From Elusimicrobiales bacterium (GTDB lineage Bacteria > Elusimicrobiota > Elusimicrobia > Elusimicrobiales > UBA9959), in NCBI GenBank assembly GCA_024681855.1, contig JAILAB010000005.1, positions 1-34,411 on the forward strand: a stretch of 34,411 bases of DNA, given 5' to 3'. Positions 23,208 to 32,239 of this stretch are shown here, piece by piece. The notes below the pieces were generated by a model, which saw only the letters and a list, made by a program, of their open reading frames with translations, made no database searches and had not been told where the DNA came from. The stretch's first letter is position 1; every line of letters starts with the position of its first letter. The translations under genes and the position numbers were made by a program.

Positions 23208-24311
23208 ATGATTGAGCTTTTATACCGCCCTACATGGGCTGAAATTAGCCTTGACGCAATAAGGCATAACTTAAAAAAACTGTCATCTGCTGCCAGCCCC
23301 GCGAAACTGCTTTTCATAGTAAAGGCAAACTCATACGGTCATGGCGCAGCAGTGCTTGCCCGCATGGCCGAAAAGGAAAAACTTGTTTCCTGCTTCGGTG
23401 TTTCTTCTGTAGAAGAAGGAGCTGCCCTGCGCAAAAGCGGAATAAAGCTTCCTATTCTTGTTCTTGGCAGCTTGTACCCGTTCAAAACAATAATTGCCGC
23501 AATACGCCATAAGCTGATAATAACCGTAGCCAGCCCGGATGCTGCCAGACAGCTTGTGCAGGCTTCGGCAAGACTTAAAAAGGAAGTTGTATGCCATTTG
23601 AAGCTTGAAACTGGCATGGGCCGCATAGGCGCAAGGCGGCCAGGCGCATTGAAAATATGGAAGATTCTTTCAAAATCAGAGTATGTGTCTCTTGCCGGAA
23701 TGTATACGCATTTTTCCAGCGCGGACTGCGATCCGGAATATACCAGGAAACAGCTTTCCATTTTTCTTGAAACAAGAAAGGAGCTGGAGGGCATAGGAGC
23801 CAGGAATCTTATTTACCATGCCTCTGCCACATCAGGGCTTCTTAATTGTCCTGAAGCCATGCTGGACATGGTTCGCCCTGGCATTGCCTGCTATGGCCTT
23901 GCGGAAGGTTTTCAGCCAGCCCTTACTTGGAAAAGCCGCATTGTGTTCATAAAAAATGTGCGGGAAGGAACTTCAATAAGCTATAACCGCACCTTTACTG
24001 CCATCAAGGATATGCGCATAGCCACTATTCCTGTAGGCTATGCGGACGGGTACCGCCGTGCTTTTTCCAATTGCGCGGATGTTTTGATTGGCGGGCGGCG
24101 CTGCCGAATAACAGGCAGGGTTACCATGGATATGATAATGGCAGACATAACTGAAGTGCCTGAAGCTAGGATAGGCTCTCCGGTGGTTCTTTTAGGCAAG
24201 CAGGGCGAAGAGGAAATAACCGCAGAGGAACTTGCCCAAAAAGCCGGGACAATAACATACGAGATACTTACCGGCATATCGGAGCGGGTGCCTCGCATTT
24301 ACCGCAAATGA
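23208..24311 (+). CDS. alr: alanine racemase
   Basis: PLP enzyme making D-alanine for peptidoglycan. The PLP lysine is Lys39 in IVKANSYGHG. The TIM-barrel segment KLETGMGRIG and the second catalytic residue, Tyr259 in ISYNRTF, are present, as is VGYADGYRR. 367 residues is normal. It starts 2 nt after dnaB and its stop overlaps mlaE (ATGA), so these genes are probably translated in series. Confidence 0.95.
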   Translation: MIELLYRPTWAEISLDAIRHNLKKLSSAASPAKLLFIVKANSYGHGAAVLARMAEKEKLVSCFGVSSVEEGAALRKSGIKLPILVLGSLYPFKTIIAAIRHKLIITVASPDAARQLVQASARLKKEVVCHLKLETGMGRIGARRPGALKIWKILSKSEYVSLAGMYTHFSSADCDPEYTRKQLSIFLETRKELEGIGARNLIYHASATSGLLNCPEAMLDMVRPGIACYGLAEGFQPALTWKSRIVFIKNVREGTSISYNRTFTAIKDMRIATIPVGYADGYRRAFSNCADVLIGGRRCRITGRVTMDMIMADITEVPEARIGSPVVLLGKQGEEEITAEELAQKAGTITYEILTGISERVPRIYRK

Positions 24312-25093
24312 AAAAACTGTTAGGCCGTTTAGGGCATCTTTTCATTGAACTGGCCGGAACTCTTGGCAGCGCGGCCATTATGTTCAAATCCGTGGTGTTC
24401 TGGTCTTTTATGTCTAAGCCGGAAATGTCGGAAATGGCCAAGCAGTCAGTGAAAATAGGCGTGGACTCCTTCGTTGTTACAGCGCTTACGAGTTTTTTTA
24501 CCGGAATGGTGCTTGCCCTTCAAATGGGACAGACCACTAGAAATCTTTTCAATGAGCCCCTTTATGTGGGAACAATAGTCTCATTCGCCCTAGTGAAGGA
24601 ATTAGGTCCGGTGCTTACCTCCATTGTGGTAGCTGGCCGCGCAGGAGCCGTCGTTACAGCGGAAATAGGAACAATGCGCGTTACCGAGCAGATAGATGCC
24701 CTTTACACCTTAGGCACGAATCCAAGCCGTTATCTTCTTGTGCCCCGTTTCTTCGCTTTTCTGCTAACGCTTCCCCTTCTTACCATTTTCGCTGATTTCA
24801 TAGGCATTGCCGGAGGCTGCCTTGTCGGCTCAAGCCAGCTTTCCATTCCCGCAGCAATATATTTTGATGATGTTCTGACATATCTTTCATTTAAGGATGT
24901 CATGCACGGCTATGTGAAGACATATTTTTTCGCTTTTATGATTGCCATGGTATCATGCCATAAGGGCATGAACACAAAAGGCGGCGCAGAAGGCGTAGGC
25001 AAGGCAACAACAGAGGCTGTTGTTTTAAGCATGGTTCTTGTGCTTGTTCTGGACTATTTTGTTTCTTCAATGCTTGTGGCGGTGGGACTATGA
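24308..25093 (+). CDS. mlaE: MlaE/YrbE-type ABC transporter permease
   Basis: Inner-membrane permease of the Mla lipid transport system, which moves phospholipids between the two membranes. The five or so hydrophobic segments and the family motifs ALVKELGPVLTSIVVAGRAGAVVTAEIG (about 97-124, given in pieces) and EQIDALYTLG are clear. 261 residues is typical. It overlaps alr upstream and mlaF downstream by 4 nt each. Confidence 0.93.
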   Translation: MKKLLGRLGHLFIELAGTLGSAAIMFKSVVFWSFMSKPEMSEMAKQSVKIGVDSFVVTALTSFFTGMVLALQMGQTTRNLFNEPLYVGTIVSFALVKELGPVLTSIVVAGRAGAVVTAEIGTMRVTEQIDALYTLGTNPSRYLLVPRFFAFLLTLPLLTIFADFIGIAGGCLVGSSQLSIPAAIYFDDVLTYLSFKDVMHGYVKTYFFAFMIAMVSCHKGMNTKGGAEGVGKATTEAVVLSMVLVLVLDYFVSSMLVAVGL

Positions 25094-25824
25094 TAGAAGT
25101 GAAGAATCTTTGCAAGGCTTTCGGGGAACGCCATATTTTAGACGGCATGAGCGTTAAAATACAGGAAGGAGATCTGTTCAGCGTCATAGGCCCTTCCGGC
25201 ACAGGAAAGAGCACATTCATAAAATGCCTGATAAGGCTGCTGGATCCAGATTCTGGGGAAATACTTGTTGACGGCGAAGACATTGCCTCCACTAAGGATG
25301 AATTCCGCCTTGCGCGCATCCGCCGTAAATTCGGATATCTGTTCCAGGAAGGAGCTCTGTTTGATTCAATGAATGTGTTTGAGAATGTCTCGTTTGGCCT
25401 TAAATATCTTACTGACATTCCAAAGAGCGAATATCCGCGCATAGTCAGGGAAAAGCTGGCATTAGTTGGCTTGAAAGATGTAGAAAAGCTAAAGCCTTCT
25501 GAGCTTTCCGGAGGCATGAAGAAAAGGGTTGCCCTTGCCCGCTCCATAGCGGTGGAGCCTAAATACATACTTTATGATGAGCCTACAACGGGGCTTGACC
25601 CTGTAATGACTGGCATGGTGCGTGACATGATTACCGATATGCGCGATAAGCTGGGGGTAACATCCGTAGTGGTTACGCATGACTTGAAACTTGCCCTGAA
25701 CATATCAAGCCGTGTGGCAATGATGTATGGAGGCCGTTTTGTGGAATGTTCTGCCCCGGAAGATTTTAAAAAATCAGCAAATCCCGAAGTTCAGGAATTC
25801 ATGCGCATATCCGGCATAAAATAA
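25090..25824 (+). CDS. mlaF: MlaF-type ABC transporter ATPase
   Basis: ATPase that powers MlaE. Walker A is GPSGTGKST, the signature is LSGGMKKRVALARS, and Walker B is ILYDEPTTGLDP. The lysine-rich form of the signature (SGGMKKR) is usual in MlaF and its relatives. 244 residues. It ends the dnaB-alr-mlaE-mlaF unit before a strong terminator. The matching MCE protein gene is 1.8 kb further on, beyond two minus-strand genes. Confidence 0.94.
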   Translation: MIEVKNLCKAFGERHILDGMSVKIQEGDLFSVIGPSGTGKSTFIKCLIRLLDPDSGEILVDGEDIASTKDEFRLARIRRKFGYLFQEGALFDSMNVFENVSFGLKYLTDIPKSEYPRIVREKLALVGLKDVEKLKPSELSGGMKKRVALARSIAVEPKYILYDEPTTGLDPVMTGMVRDMITDMRDKLGVTSVVVTHDLKLALNISSRVAMMYGGRFVECSAPEDFKKSANPEVQEFMRISGIK

Positions 25825-25837
25825 AAATATAGTAAAG

Positions 25838-25886
25838 GCCGCCTGCGCAAGCCGTGCCGGGGCTTAGCCGCGGGCGGCTGTTTTTT
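25838..25886 (+). terminator. terminator after mlaF
   Basis: gccgcc (25838-25843) pairs with ggcggc (25873-25878); an inner stem aagcc/ggctt extends it, and six T residues follow (25881-25886). It closes the dnaB to mlaF unit. Confidence 0.88.
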
Positions 25887-25973
25887 GATTAGGCTTTTGC
25901 TTTGTTTCTTTTCATCCAGTTTTGTTTTTAGCCAGCGGATGTATGTGCCTATATTTTTCAGCCCTTGCCCGGC

Positions 25974-26465
25974 TTATTGTTTCCCGATTTCCTTAAGCCA
26001 TTCTTCTATTTCCGCCTCCAGCTCTTCCGGCTTGAGCCTGAGTATATGCTTCAATTCCTTTCCTTCGCAGAAAGAAGCTTTTGGGAATATTTTAGACATG
26101 TCCTCAAAGAACTTGCCTTTATTCCCTCCGTCTGTGCAGAAGGGAATTATTTTCTTTCCTTCCGTCTTTTCAGCGAAAGACTGTATGGCCGCAAGGCTTC
26201 TGAGAGGCGGCGGAACAGTGAAAAACCACACCGGGCCGCCGATATAAAATACATCTGTGTCCCGCAAGGAGGAAAAGTCATTTTTCAATGCTGGAATTAT
26301 GTTTTTCCATAAATCTATCACGCCTTTTGTATAAGCTCCCGCTTTTGAATATGGCTTTTCCAGTTTCAGCTCAATAAGCTGCGCTCCTGTTTTTTTTGCA
26401 ATAATTTCTGCCGCATAGCGCGTGCATCCGCTAAGGGAATAAAAAATGACTGCTGATTTTTGCAT
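25974..26465 (-). CDS. flavodoxin
   Basis: FMN-binding electron carrier fold. The N-terminal FMN phosphate loop reads VIFYSLSGCTRYAAEII, and YIGGPVWFFTVPPPLRSL gives the isoalloxazine-contacting loop with aromatic residues. 163 residues, a stand-alone flavodoxin-like protein of the type that often serves as a NAD(P)H-linked or unknown reductase partner. TAGGAG precedes the start at 26465. It shares the minus strand with a flavin reductase gene 316 bp upstream, with a MITE-like repeat between. Confidence 0.9.
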   Translation of the reverse strand: MQKSAVIFYSLSGCTRYAAEIIAKKTGAQLIELKLEKPYSKAGAYTKGVIDLWKNIIPALKNDFSSLRDTDVFYIGGPVWFFTVPPPLRSLAAIQSFAEKTEGKKIIPFCTDGGNKGKFFEDMSKIFPKASFCEGKELKHILRLKPEELEAEIEEWLKEIGKQ

Positions 26466-26521
26466 GTTTTTCTCCTAAGGCCTTTCTTGCCTTGAAATTA
26501 AAAACTCTTTTATTTCTGTTT

Positions 26522-26684
26522 GGCTCTTTATAAGAAGATTATTGATTTTACAGTTTTTACGTCATGCTGAATTTATTTCAGCATCTCTGCGGCTTAAAGA
26601 GGTCTTGAAACAAGTTCAGGACGACGAAGTAATATATGCATTCTTTATAATTACATTGTATCAATACTTTTCTTTAAAAGAGCC
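26522..26684. mobile_element. MITE-like element, copy 2 (intact ends)
   Basis: A 163-bp non-coding block with imperfect 26-bp terminal inverted repeats (26522-26547 and 26659-26684; both read GGCTCTTT inward). Inside is the REP-like palindrome atgctgaa/ttcagcat (26564-26584). The block is related to 14595-14747; 35 nt are identical (26560-26594). It has no coding potential, so it would need a transposase supplied in trans. No clear target duplication could be fixed. The remainder of this 316-bp gap (26685-26781) shows nothing recognisable. Confidence 0.65.
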
Positions 26685-26781
26685 TTTGTTTATCTGTTTT
26701 TGAGCCTCTTAAAGCGGCGCTTTTGATTCTCTTCTTGTCTATTTGTATTGCAAATTGCGATGATTTTTATGACAATCAAAG

Positions 26782-27354
26782 TTATTTCTTAATAAATTTT
26801 TTGCCTTCATTCCATGCCTGTCCTGCTTTTTCGCCTACGGAATAATAACCATGCTGGAACTGGTCAAACATTATGGCATTCAGTTTAAGCGGATTTATTT
26901 TGCCGTTTTCGTCTAGGGCTTTTTCATCAGCGCTTATGTTTATTATTTTTCCCACGACTGCATAGAAATCGCCTGAGCGCACTTCCTGTTCCAGTTCGCA
27001 TTCTATTGCCACCGGAAATTCATTTATTACAGGGGCATTGACATGGCTGCTCTTTACCGCATGAAGGCCGGAGCGGGCAAATTTGTCCGGCACGGAATTG
27101 CCGCTTACCATTCCGAAATAATCTGCTGCCGCCATAGTGTCTTTGGTCGCAAGGCTTACAGTGAAAGCCTTTGAGACTCTTATGTTCTTCAGTGTTTTGC
27201 GGTCTTCCGCAAGGAAAAGCGTTATTTGCTTCATATCGCTTATCATGCCCCAGGCAGCATTCATCACATTTACCGTTCCTTTCTCATCATAAGCGGCTAT
27301 CATAAGCACTGGCATAGGGAATATGGCAGGCTGCGGTCCTAAATCTTTTCTCAT
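26782..27354 (-). CDS. flavin reductase family protein
   Basis: FMN-binding split-barrel protein of the flavin reductase-like family, probably an NAD(P)H:FMN oxidoreductase. The N-terminal strand FPMPVLMIAAYDEKGTVNVMNAAWGMISD is typical (given as seen at about residues 12-40, in adjoining parts), and the central GDFYAVVGKIINISADE is the expected barrel strand. Start chosen at 27354 (MRKDLGPQP) because GGGAGG lies just upstream; a longer frame starts at 27384. 190 residues. It may supply reduced flavin in the same process as the flavodoxin, but the genes are separate. Confidence 0.88.
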   Translation of the reverse strand: MRKDLGPQPAIFPMPVLMIAAYDEKGTVNVMNAAWGMISDMKQITLFLAEDRKTLKNIRVSKAFTVSLATKDTMAAADYFGMVSGNSVPDKFARSGLHAVKSSHVNAPVINEFPVAIECELEQEVRSGDFYAVVGKIINISADEKALDENGKINPLKLNAIMFDQFQHGYYSVGEKAGQAWNEGKKFIKK

Positions 27355-27623
27355 TTTTCCTCCCGAAATTTTTCCATTAATCATAAGTAGTTTAATTATC
27401 GGATTAATACTTTATTCTAGCATTATTTGGCAGAAATAAATGCCGTAGCATTCTAAATCAATAGCAAAAAAAGTTAGTGGCTAAAATTATTTCATGCTGA
27501 AAAAAGCCTAAGAATCTTCTTCCAGGCATAATGCATTTATGACTAAATCTTATGGATAAAAGTTCAGCTTTCCAATATACTAACAAAATAATTATAATTA
27601 TAGATAGGAGTTTTTGTGTTTTT

Positions 27624-28913
27624 ATGTCTAGCGAAATAAAAGTCGGCATTTTTGTAATCATTGGCGCGGCTCTCATGGCTGTTGCGCTTTTTATGCTTGG
27701 GGATTACTCATTCAAGAGCTATTATAATGTTTCTGCCGAATTTTCAGATGTGTCCGGCTTGCCAAAGAAAGCTGCTGTAAAGCTTTCTGGCGTGGAAGTG
27801 GGCAAAGTGCATCGCATTTTCATCAAAGGCAATAAAGTCATTGTGGAAATGGAAATACTGAAAGGCGTTCCTATTTACAGGGGAGCGCAATTTCTGGTAG
27901 GCTCCACAAGCGTAATAGGCTCAAAATTTCTTCAGATAAACCAGGGCTCTCCTGAGCAAGGATTGCTTCAGGAAGGCGAGATTGTTGCCGGCTCAGACAT
28001 AGTTCCATTGGATCAGGCTGTAACCCGCGCGCTTAACAGCGTTGAAGGCCTTGTGAACGATCTCCGCAAAGACGGACGCATGGCTAGCAGCATACAGGAA
28101 ATTCTGGACAATCTGCGAGGAGTGACTTCCGAACTTCATCAGATGGTTGTTTTTAGCCGCCCTCATATAGAGAACAGCATGGAGAAAATAGAGCTTATAA
28201 CAGCCAGGCTTGATGAGATACTCCAAAAAACAGACCAGCTTGTGGCAAAAGTGAATAATGGCGAAGGCGTGGCTGGAGCTCTTATATCAGATCCAAAAAT
28301 GAAAGACGATGTCTCTTCTGCGGTTGCAAGCCTTAAAGATGCGGCAAACACGGTTAAGGAAAGCCTTGGCAAGGTAAACAAGAGCCGTACTTTTCTGCAA
28401 GCTGAATACAAGTATTCTCCTGATGTCGGCGGCAAGGCAGACGCAGGGCTTAAACTGTATCCTCGCGATGGCCGATACTATTATGCCGGCGGCGCAAATA
28501 TCTTGAATGTTAAAGACAATCACAAAGGCACAGAATACGAAAAGATCAACACGGTTGACGCTTATATGGGCTGGGAGCTTGGCATGTTTGAGGTTTATGG
28601 CGGCATATTGCGCGGTTCAGCAGGCGCAGGCCTAAAAGTTCGGCCTCTGCACAATACAGCATGGGACAGGCTGACTCTTATGGCCGAAGGCTCGGAATTT
28701 TCCCGCGACCGTCTTATTGAGGACCGATACTTTGATTCTCCCCGCTATGACATAGGGTTGAATGTTGATGTCAGCAAATACATATCGGTTGGCGTTAAGG
28801 CTACAGACCTTGCGGAAAAGGCTAGGGTAAATTACACTTTGAAACTGTACTTTGAGGATAAGGACATTGCTTCGCTCCTTGGCCTTGCATCGCTGGGGGC
28901 AATGGCAAAATGA
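27624..28913 (+). CDS. mlaD: MlaD-like MCE protein with C-terminal beta-barrel-like domain
   Basis: Lipid-transport protein of the MCE family. A membrane anchor (about 6-25), then one MCE domain (about 30-110: YNVSAEFSDVSGLPKKAAVKLSGVEVGKV read in parts), then a helical linker to about residue 250. Unlike E. coli MlaD it continues with about 175 residues of Tyr/Gly-rich beta-strand-like sequence (FLQAEYKYSPDVGG, GRYYYAGGANIL, AYMGWELGMFEVYGG, RVNYTLKLYF) resembling an outer-membrane barrel. MlaD proteins with such barrels occur in diderm Firmicutes, where they bridge both membranes. Start chosen at 27624 (MSSEIKVG); an ATG 72 nt upstream is in frame. It is overlapped by radA. MlaE and MlaF lie 1.8 kb upstream. 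Confidence 0.88.
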   Translation: MSSEIKVGIFVIIGAALMAVALFMLGDYSFKSYYNVSAEFSDVSGLPKKAAVKLSGVEVGKVHRIFIKGNKVIVEMEILKGVPIYRGAQFLVGSTSVIGSKFLQINQGSPEQGLLQEGEIVAGSDIVPLDQAVTRALNSVEGLVNDLRKDGRMASSIQEILDNLRGVTSELHQMVVFSRPHIENSMEKIELITARLDEILQKTDQLVAKVNNGEGVAGALISDPKMKDDVSSAVASLKDAANTVKESLGKVNKSRTFLQAEYKYSPDVGGKADAGLKLYPRDGRYYYAGGANILNVKDNHKGTEYEKINTVDAYMGWELGMFEVYGGILRGSAGAGLKVRPLHNTAWDRLTLMAEGSEFSRDRLIEDRYFDSPRYDIGLNVDVSKYISVGVKATDLAEKARVNYTLKLYFEDKDIASLLGLASLGAMAK

Positions 28914-30322
28914 GGCTTAAGACTGTATACCGCTGTCAGGAATGCGGACATTCTGAACCGAAATGGGCAGGAAAATGTCCGGAATGCGGCGCATGGAATT
29001 CCTTTGTTGAGGAAGCCGAGGAGGCCTTGTCAAAATCAGCAGAAAAGAAAAGAAGCAGCCTTACGGATTTTTCCGAGCCGCCGGTAAAGCTGTCTGAAGC
29101 CAAGGCCATGAAAACTGATTATATTCAGACAGGCATTTCTGAGCTTGACAGGGCTTTGGGCGGAGGCATTGTTCCGGGGCAGGCCATATTGCTTGCAGGC
29201 CCGCCCGGAATAGGAAAAAGCACTCTTACTATTGAGGCTTGCGCGGCCCTTGCGGCTGGCCCGTTGAAAAACGGCACTGTTCTATATATTTCTGGAGAGG
29301 AATCATTAGGCCAAGTAGGTTCCAGGGCATCCAGGCTTGGCATAAAATCAGATAATGTATTCCTTATGAGTGAAACTGATTTGAGCAAAATCATCAGTCA
29401 GTTCCGCAAAATAAAGCCTTCTTTTCTTGTGCTTGACTCAATACAGACCGTATGCCATCCTGAATTTACTGGCAGCCCTGGCTCGGTAGGCCAGATAAGG
29501 GAATGCGCTTCCGAGCTGCTTAAGGCAGTTAAATCAGCCGGAGTGCCGATGTTCCTTCTAGGCCATGTTACAAAAGAAGGATCTTTGGCAGGCCCTAAAG
29601 TTCTTGAGCATATAGTGGACACTGTCCTTTATTTTGATGCTGAGAAAAACAATGCTTACAGGGTTCTCAGGCCGCATAAAAACAGATTTGGCCCTGTTGA
29701 GGAAACAGGGATTTTTGAAATGACTTCTGCAGGGCTTAAGCCTGTAGGCGATGCCGGCAGGCTGCTTGGCGATTGCGACAGGGAGAGTTCTTTTATCGGA
29801 AGAACATTCGCCATAGCTTTTGAAGGCACCAGGCCTATTCTTGCTGAAATACAGGTTCTTACAGCGCGTTCATACCTTCCTTATCCGCGCCGCACGGTTA
29901 CAGGCTTTGACTTGAACCGCGCTCAAATGCTTATTGCTGCTTTAGAGAAAAATCTTTCATTGCATTTTGAAGAAAAAGATGTGTTTATTTCTATACAGGG
30001 CGGAATTAAATTTCGTGAAACCTCGCTGGACTTAGCTCTATGCGCGGCGCTGATAAGCTCAGCTAAGGAAATGCCTTTGCCTCCTGACTGGGTGTTTATG
30101 GGGGAAGTAGGTGTTCTGGCCCAGGTTTCTGCGGCTCCATTCGCAGACCGGCGCATATCAGAGGCAGGAAGGCTGGAATTTAAGCATGCTTTCACTCATA
30201 AGCCTCGCGGAAAGGCAGAGATCAGTTCAAAAAAACTCGCAGTGCATGCCGTAAAGGATTTAAGGGAACTTCTTGATTCCATGATGCGGCTTAAACCTTG
30301 CGCTGCTTCGGTTAAAAGTTAG
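28910..30322 (+). CDS. radA: DNA repair protein RadA
   Basis: Helicase-like recombination protein that helps branch migration. The N-terminal zinc finger has Cys9, Cys12, Cys23 and Cys26 (CQECG...CPECG). The ATPase domain has GPPGIGKST as Walker A, and the RadA-specific KNRFG follows in PHKNRFGPVEETG. The C-terminal Lon-protease-like domain is present. 470 residues. It overlaps mlaD by 4 nt and lies 17 nt ahead of the PIN/TRAM gene, an order also seen in other bacteria. Confidence 0.95.
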   Translation: MRLKTVYRCQECGHSEPKWAGKCPECGAWNSFVEEAEEALSKSAEKKRSSLTDFSEPPVKLSEAKAMKTDYIQTGISELDRALGGGIVPGQAILLAGPPGIGKSTLTIEACAALAAGPLKNGTVLYISGEESLGQVGSRASRLGIKSDNVFLMSETDLSKIISQFRKIKPSFLVLDSIQTVCHPEFTGSPGSVGQIRECASELLKAVKSAGVPMFLLGHVTKEGSLAGPKVLEHIVDTVLYFDAEKNNAYRVLRPHKNRFGPVEETGIFEMTSAGLKPVGDAGRLLGDCDRESSFIGRTFAIAFEGTRPILAEIQVLTARSYLPYPRRTVTGFDLNRAQMLIAALEKNLSLHFEEKDVFISIQGGIKFRETSLDLALCAALISSAKEMPLPPDWVFMGEVGVLAQVSAAPFADRRISEAGRLEFKHAFTHKPRGKAEISSKKLAVHAVKDLRELLDSMMRLKPCAASVKS

Positions 30323-30339
30323 TCTTTAAGGAGAATTTT

Positions 30340-30987
30340 ATGGCAGGTTTTTTTGCAGGGCTTTTAGAAAAGATAGGCTTAGGGCCTCATCCCACAGTTC
30401 TTGACATATCTGCCGTGCTTGACGGCCGCATAGTAGATATTTGCACAACCCGTTTCATATCAGGAAAAATTGTAATGCCCGGTTTCTTTGTTAAAGAGCT
30501 TAATGACATGGCACGTTCCAAAGACCCTATAAAAAAGTCTAAGGGCAAGAGAGGCCTTGAAATGCTCAATAAAATAAAGGCTTCAACCGGAATAATCTTT
30601 TCCATTCAGGATATGGATATTAAAGATGTTAAGGATAATCACGAGCGGCTTGTGGAATTTGCGCGCAGGAAAAAAGCATCAGTGGTGACAACTGATTTCA
30701 GTATAACCAAAATAGGCTTAGAGAAAAATGTTCCGGTTTTGAACATAACAGACTTGGCAATAGCTCTTAAGCCGGTTGTTCTGCCCGGTGAGGAAATACA
30801 GATTTTTGTCATGAAAGAGGGAAAGGACCGCCGCCAGGGCGTAGGATACCTTGATGATGGCACTATGATTGTGATAGAAGACGGCAGCAGCCTTATAGGC
30901 AAGAGAGTTGCCGTGCTTGTACAGTCCATACTTCAAACTTCACAAGGCCGCATAATATTTGCAAAGATGAGAGGCCGGGGGGAGTAA
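30340..30987 (+). CDS. PIN/TRAM domain protein, YacL-like
   Basis: A PIN-type ribonuclease domain (about 18-140: VLDISAVLDGR, later TTDFSI and LNITDLA) followed by a TRAM RNA-binding domain at the C-terminus (about 155-210: GVGYLDDGTMIVIEDGSSLIG). Most YacL relatives carry four N-terminal transmembrane helices and are about 350 residues; this one lacks them (215 residues) and should be cytoplasmic. An AAGGAG site precedes the start, so the short form looks genuine. Gene order radA-PIN/TRAM-ispD is conserved in several phyla. Confidence 0.85.
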   Translation: MAGFFAGLLEKIGLGPHPTVLDISAVLDGRIVDICTTRFISGKIVMPGFFVKELNDMARSKDPIKKSKGKRGLEMLNKIKASTGIIFSIQDMDIKDVKDNHERLVEFARRKKASVVTTDFSITKIGLEKNVPVLNITDLAIALKPVVLPGEEIQIFVMKEGKDRRQGVGYLDDGTMIVIEDGSSLIGKRVAVLVQSILQTSQGRIIFAKMRGRGE

Positions 30988-30988
30988 A

Positions 30989-32182
30989 ATGGCAAAATCT
31001 GAAAATGCAAAGAAGCCTAAGGCTGCCGCGCTGATACTGGCAGGCGGTGCAGGCAAGCGCATGGGCGGCGATAAGCAGTACATGCTTATAGGCGGCAGGC
31101 CGGTGCTGGAAAGAACGGCAGATGTGTTTTTAAATAGCGGCTTGTTTTCAGAAATAATAATTGCTCTTTCCCCGGAAAATGCCAGCCGCCATGGCAGCCG
31201 CTGGGCAAGCCTTGGCGTAAAAATAGCGCCAGCCGGTGCAACCCGCACGGCATCGCTTATGAACGCATTTGCGCTTGTTTCATCAGATATTGAAATAGTG
31301 GCAGTGCATGACGGGGCAAGGCCTTTCGTAACCAGCGATATCATAACAGAATGTCTTGAAAAAGCCGGCAGTCATGGAGCGGCTGTTCCTGCTGTGCCAT
31401 TGAAAGACACAGTAAAAGTAATATCCAGGGAAACTGGCTGTTTTGAAAGCACTCCTGACCGTTCCGCGCTTATGGCCGTGCAGACTCCTCAGTGTTATCG
31501 CCGCGGCATTCTTGAAAAGATTCTTAGCATTGCCTCAGACGGAAAGGATTACAGCGACGAATCCCAGATACTTGAACAGCTTGGCATTAAGCCAGCCTGC
31601 GTTAAATCGGATTATAGGAATATGAAAATAACAACCCCCGAAGACATAGCAATAGCTGAAGCCTTAATAAGCAGCGAAAATGAGAAAACGTCAGTTAAGC
31701 GCATGCCAGTATGCCGTAGCGGCTTCGGCTATGACGTTCACAGGCTTGTGGCAGGAAGGCCTCTGAAAATGGCAGGAGTTTCCATTGAGCATGACAAAGG
31801 ACTGCTTGGCCATTCAGACGGCGATGTGGTTCTGCATGCTGTATGCGATGCCCTTCTGGGCTCTATTGGCGCAGGAGAAATCGGCATATTCTTTCCTCCA
31901 ACAAATAAGGCAATTTTAGGCATAGACAGCATAAGGATAGCCGAAAAAACTATGGCAGTTTTGAGGGAAAACAATGCCCGCATTGTGAATATTGATGTTA
32001 CTATTGTGGCAGAAGAGCCTAAAATGAAGCCTCTGTATTCTGTTTTAAGGGAATCCCTTGCTAAAATATTTGAAATTCCTCTGCAAGACATTAGCGTTAA
32101 GGCTAAAACGCATGAGGCTCTTGACGCAGTTGGCGAAAGGCTAGCTATTGAATGCTATGCCGCTGTGTCCGTGGTGAAATAG
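30989..32182 (+). CDS. ispDF: bifunctional IspD-IspF isoprenoid enzyme
   Basis: Catalyses two steps of the MEP isoprenoid pathway. Residues about 10-225 are IspD (LILAGGAGKRMGGDKQYMLIGG; VHDGARPFV), which makes CDP-methylerythritol. Residues about 240-397 are IspF, with metal ligands Asp249 and His251 in GYDVHRL and the HSDGDVVLHAVCDALLG motif; it forms the cyclodiphosphate. The linker between is short. Such fusions are known in alpha- and epsilonproteobacteria and others. GGGGGAG precedes the start, 1 nt after the PIN/TRAM stop. Confidence 0.95.
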   Translation: MAKSENAKKPKAAALILAGGAGKRMGGDKQYMLIGGRPVLERTADVFLNSGLFSEIIIALSPENASRHGSRWASLGVKIAPAGATRTASLMNAFALVSSDIEIVAVHDGARPFVTSDIITECLEKAGSHGAAVPAVPLKDTVKVISRETGCFESTPDRSALMAVQTPQCYRRGILEKILSIASDGKDYSDESQILEQLGIKPACVKSDYRNMKITTPEDIAIAEALISSENEKTSVKRMPVCRSGFGYDVHRLVAGRPLKMAGVSIEHDKGLLGHSDGDVVLHAVCDALLGSIGAGEIGIFFPPTNKAILGIDSIRIAEKTMAVLRENNARIVNIDVTIVAEEPKMKPLYSVLRESLAKIFEIPLQDISVKAKTHEALDAVGERLAIECYAAVSVVK

Positions 32183-32239
32183 CGGCAGCTGGAAATGCTG
32201 GATTCTTTCATTAAATTTTCTGTTAATAATTATAAAGCT

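Noticed and set aside
24936-25568. Minus-strand 210-codon frame opposite mlaE/mlaF
   Set aside because: It lies entirely antisense to two well-identified transporter genes and has no ribosome-binding site or family features.
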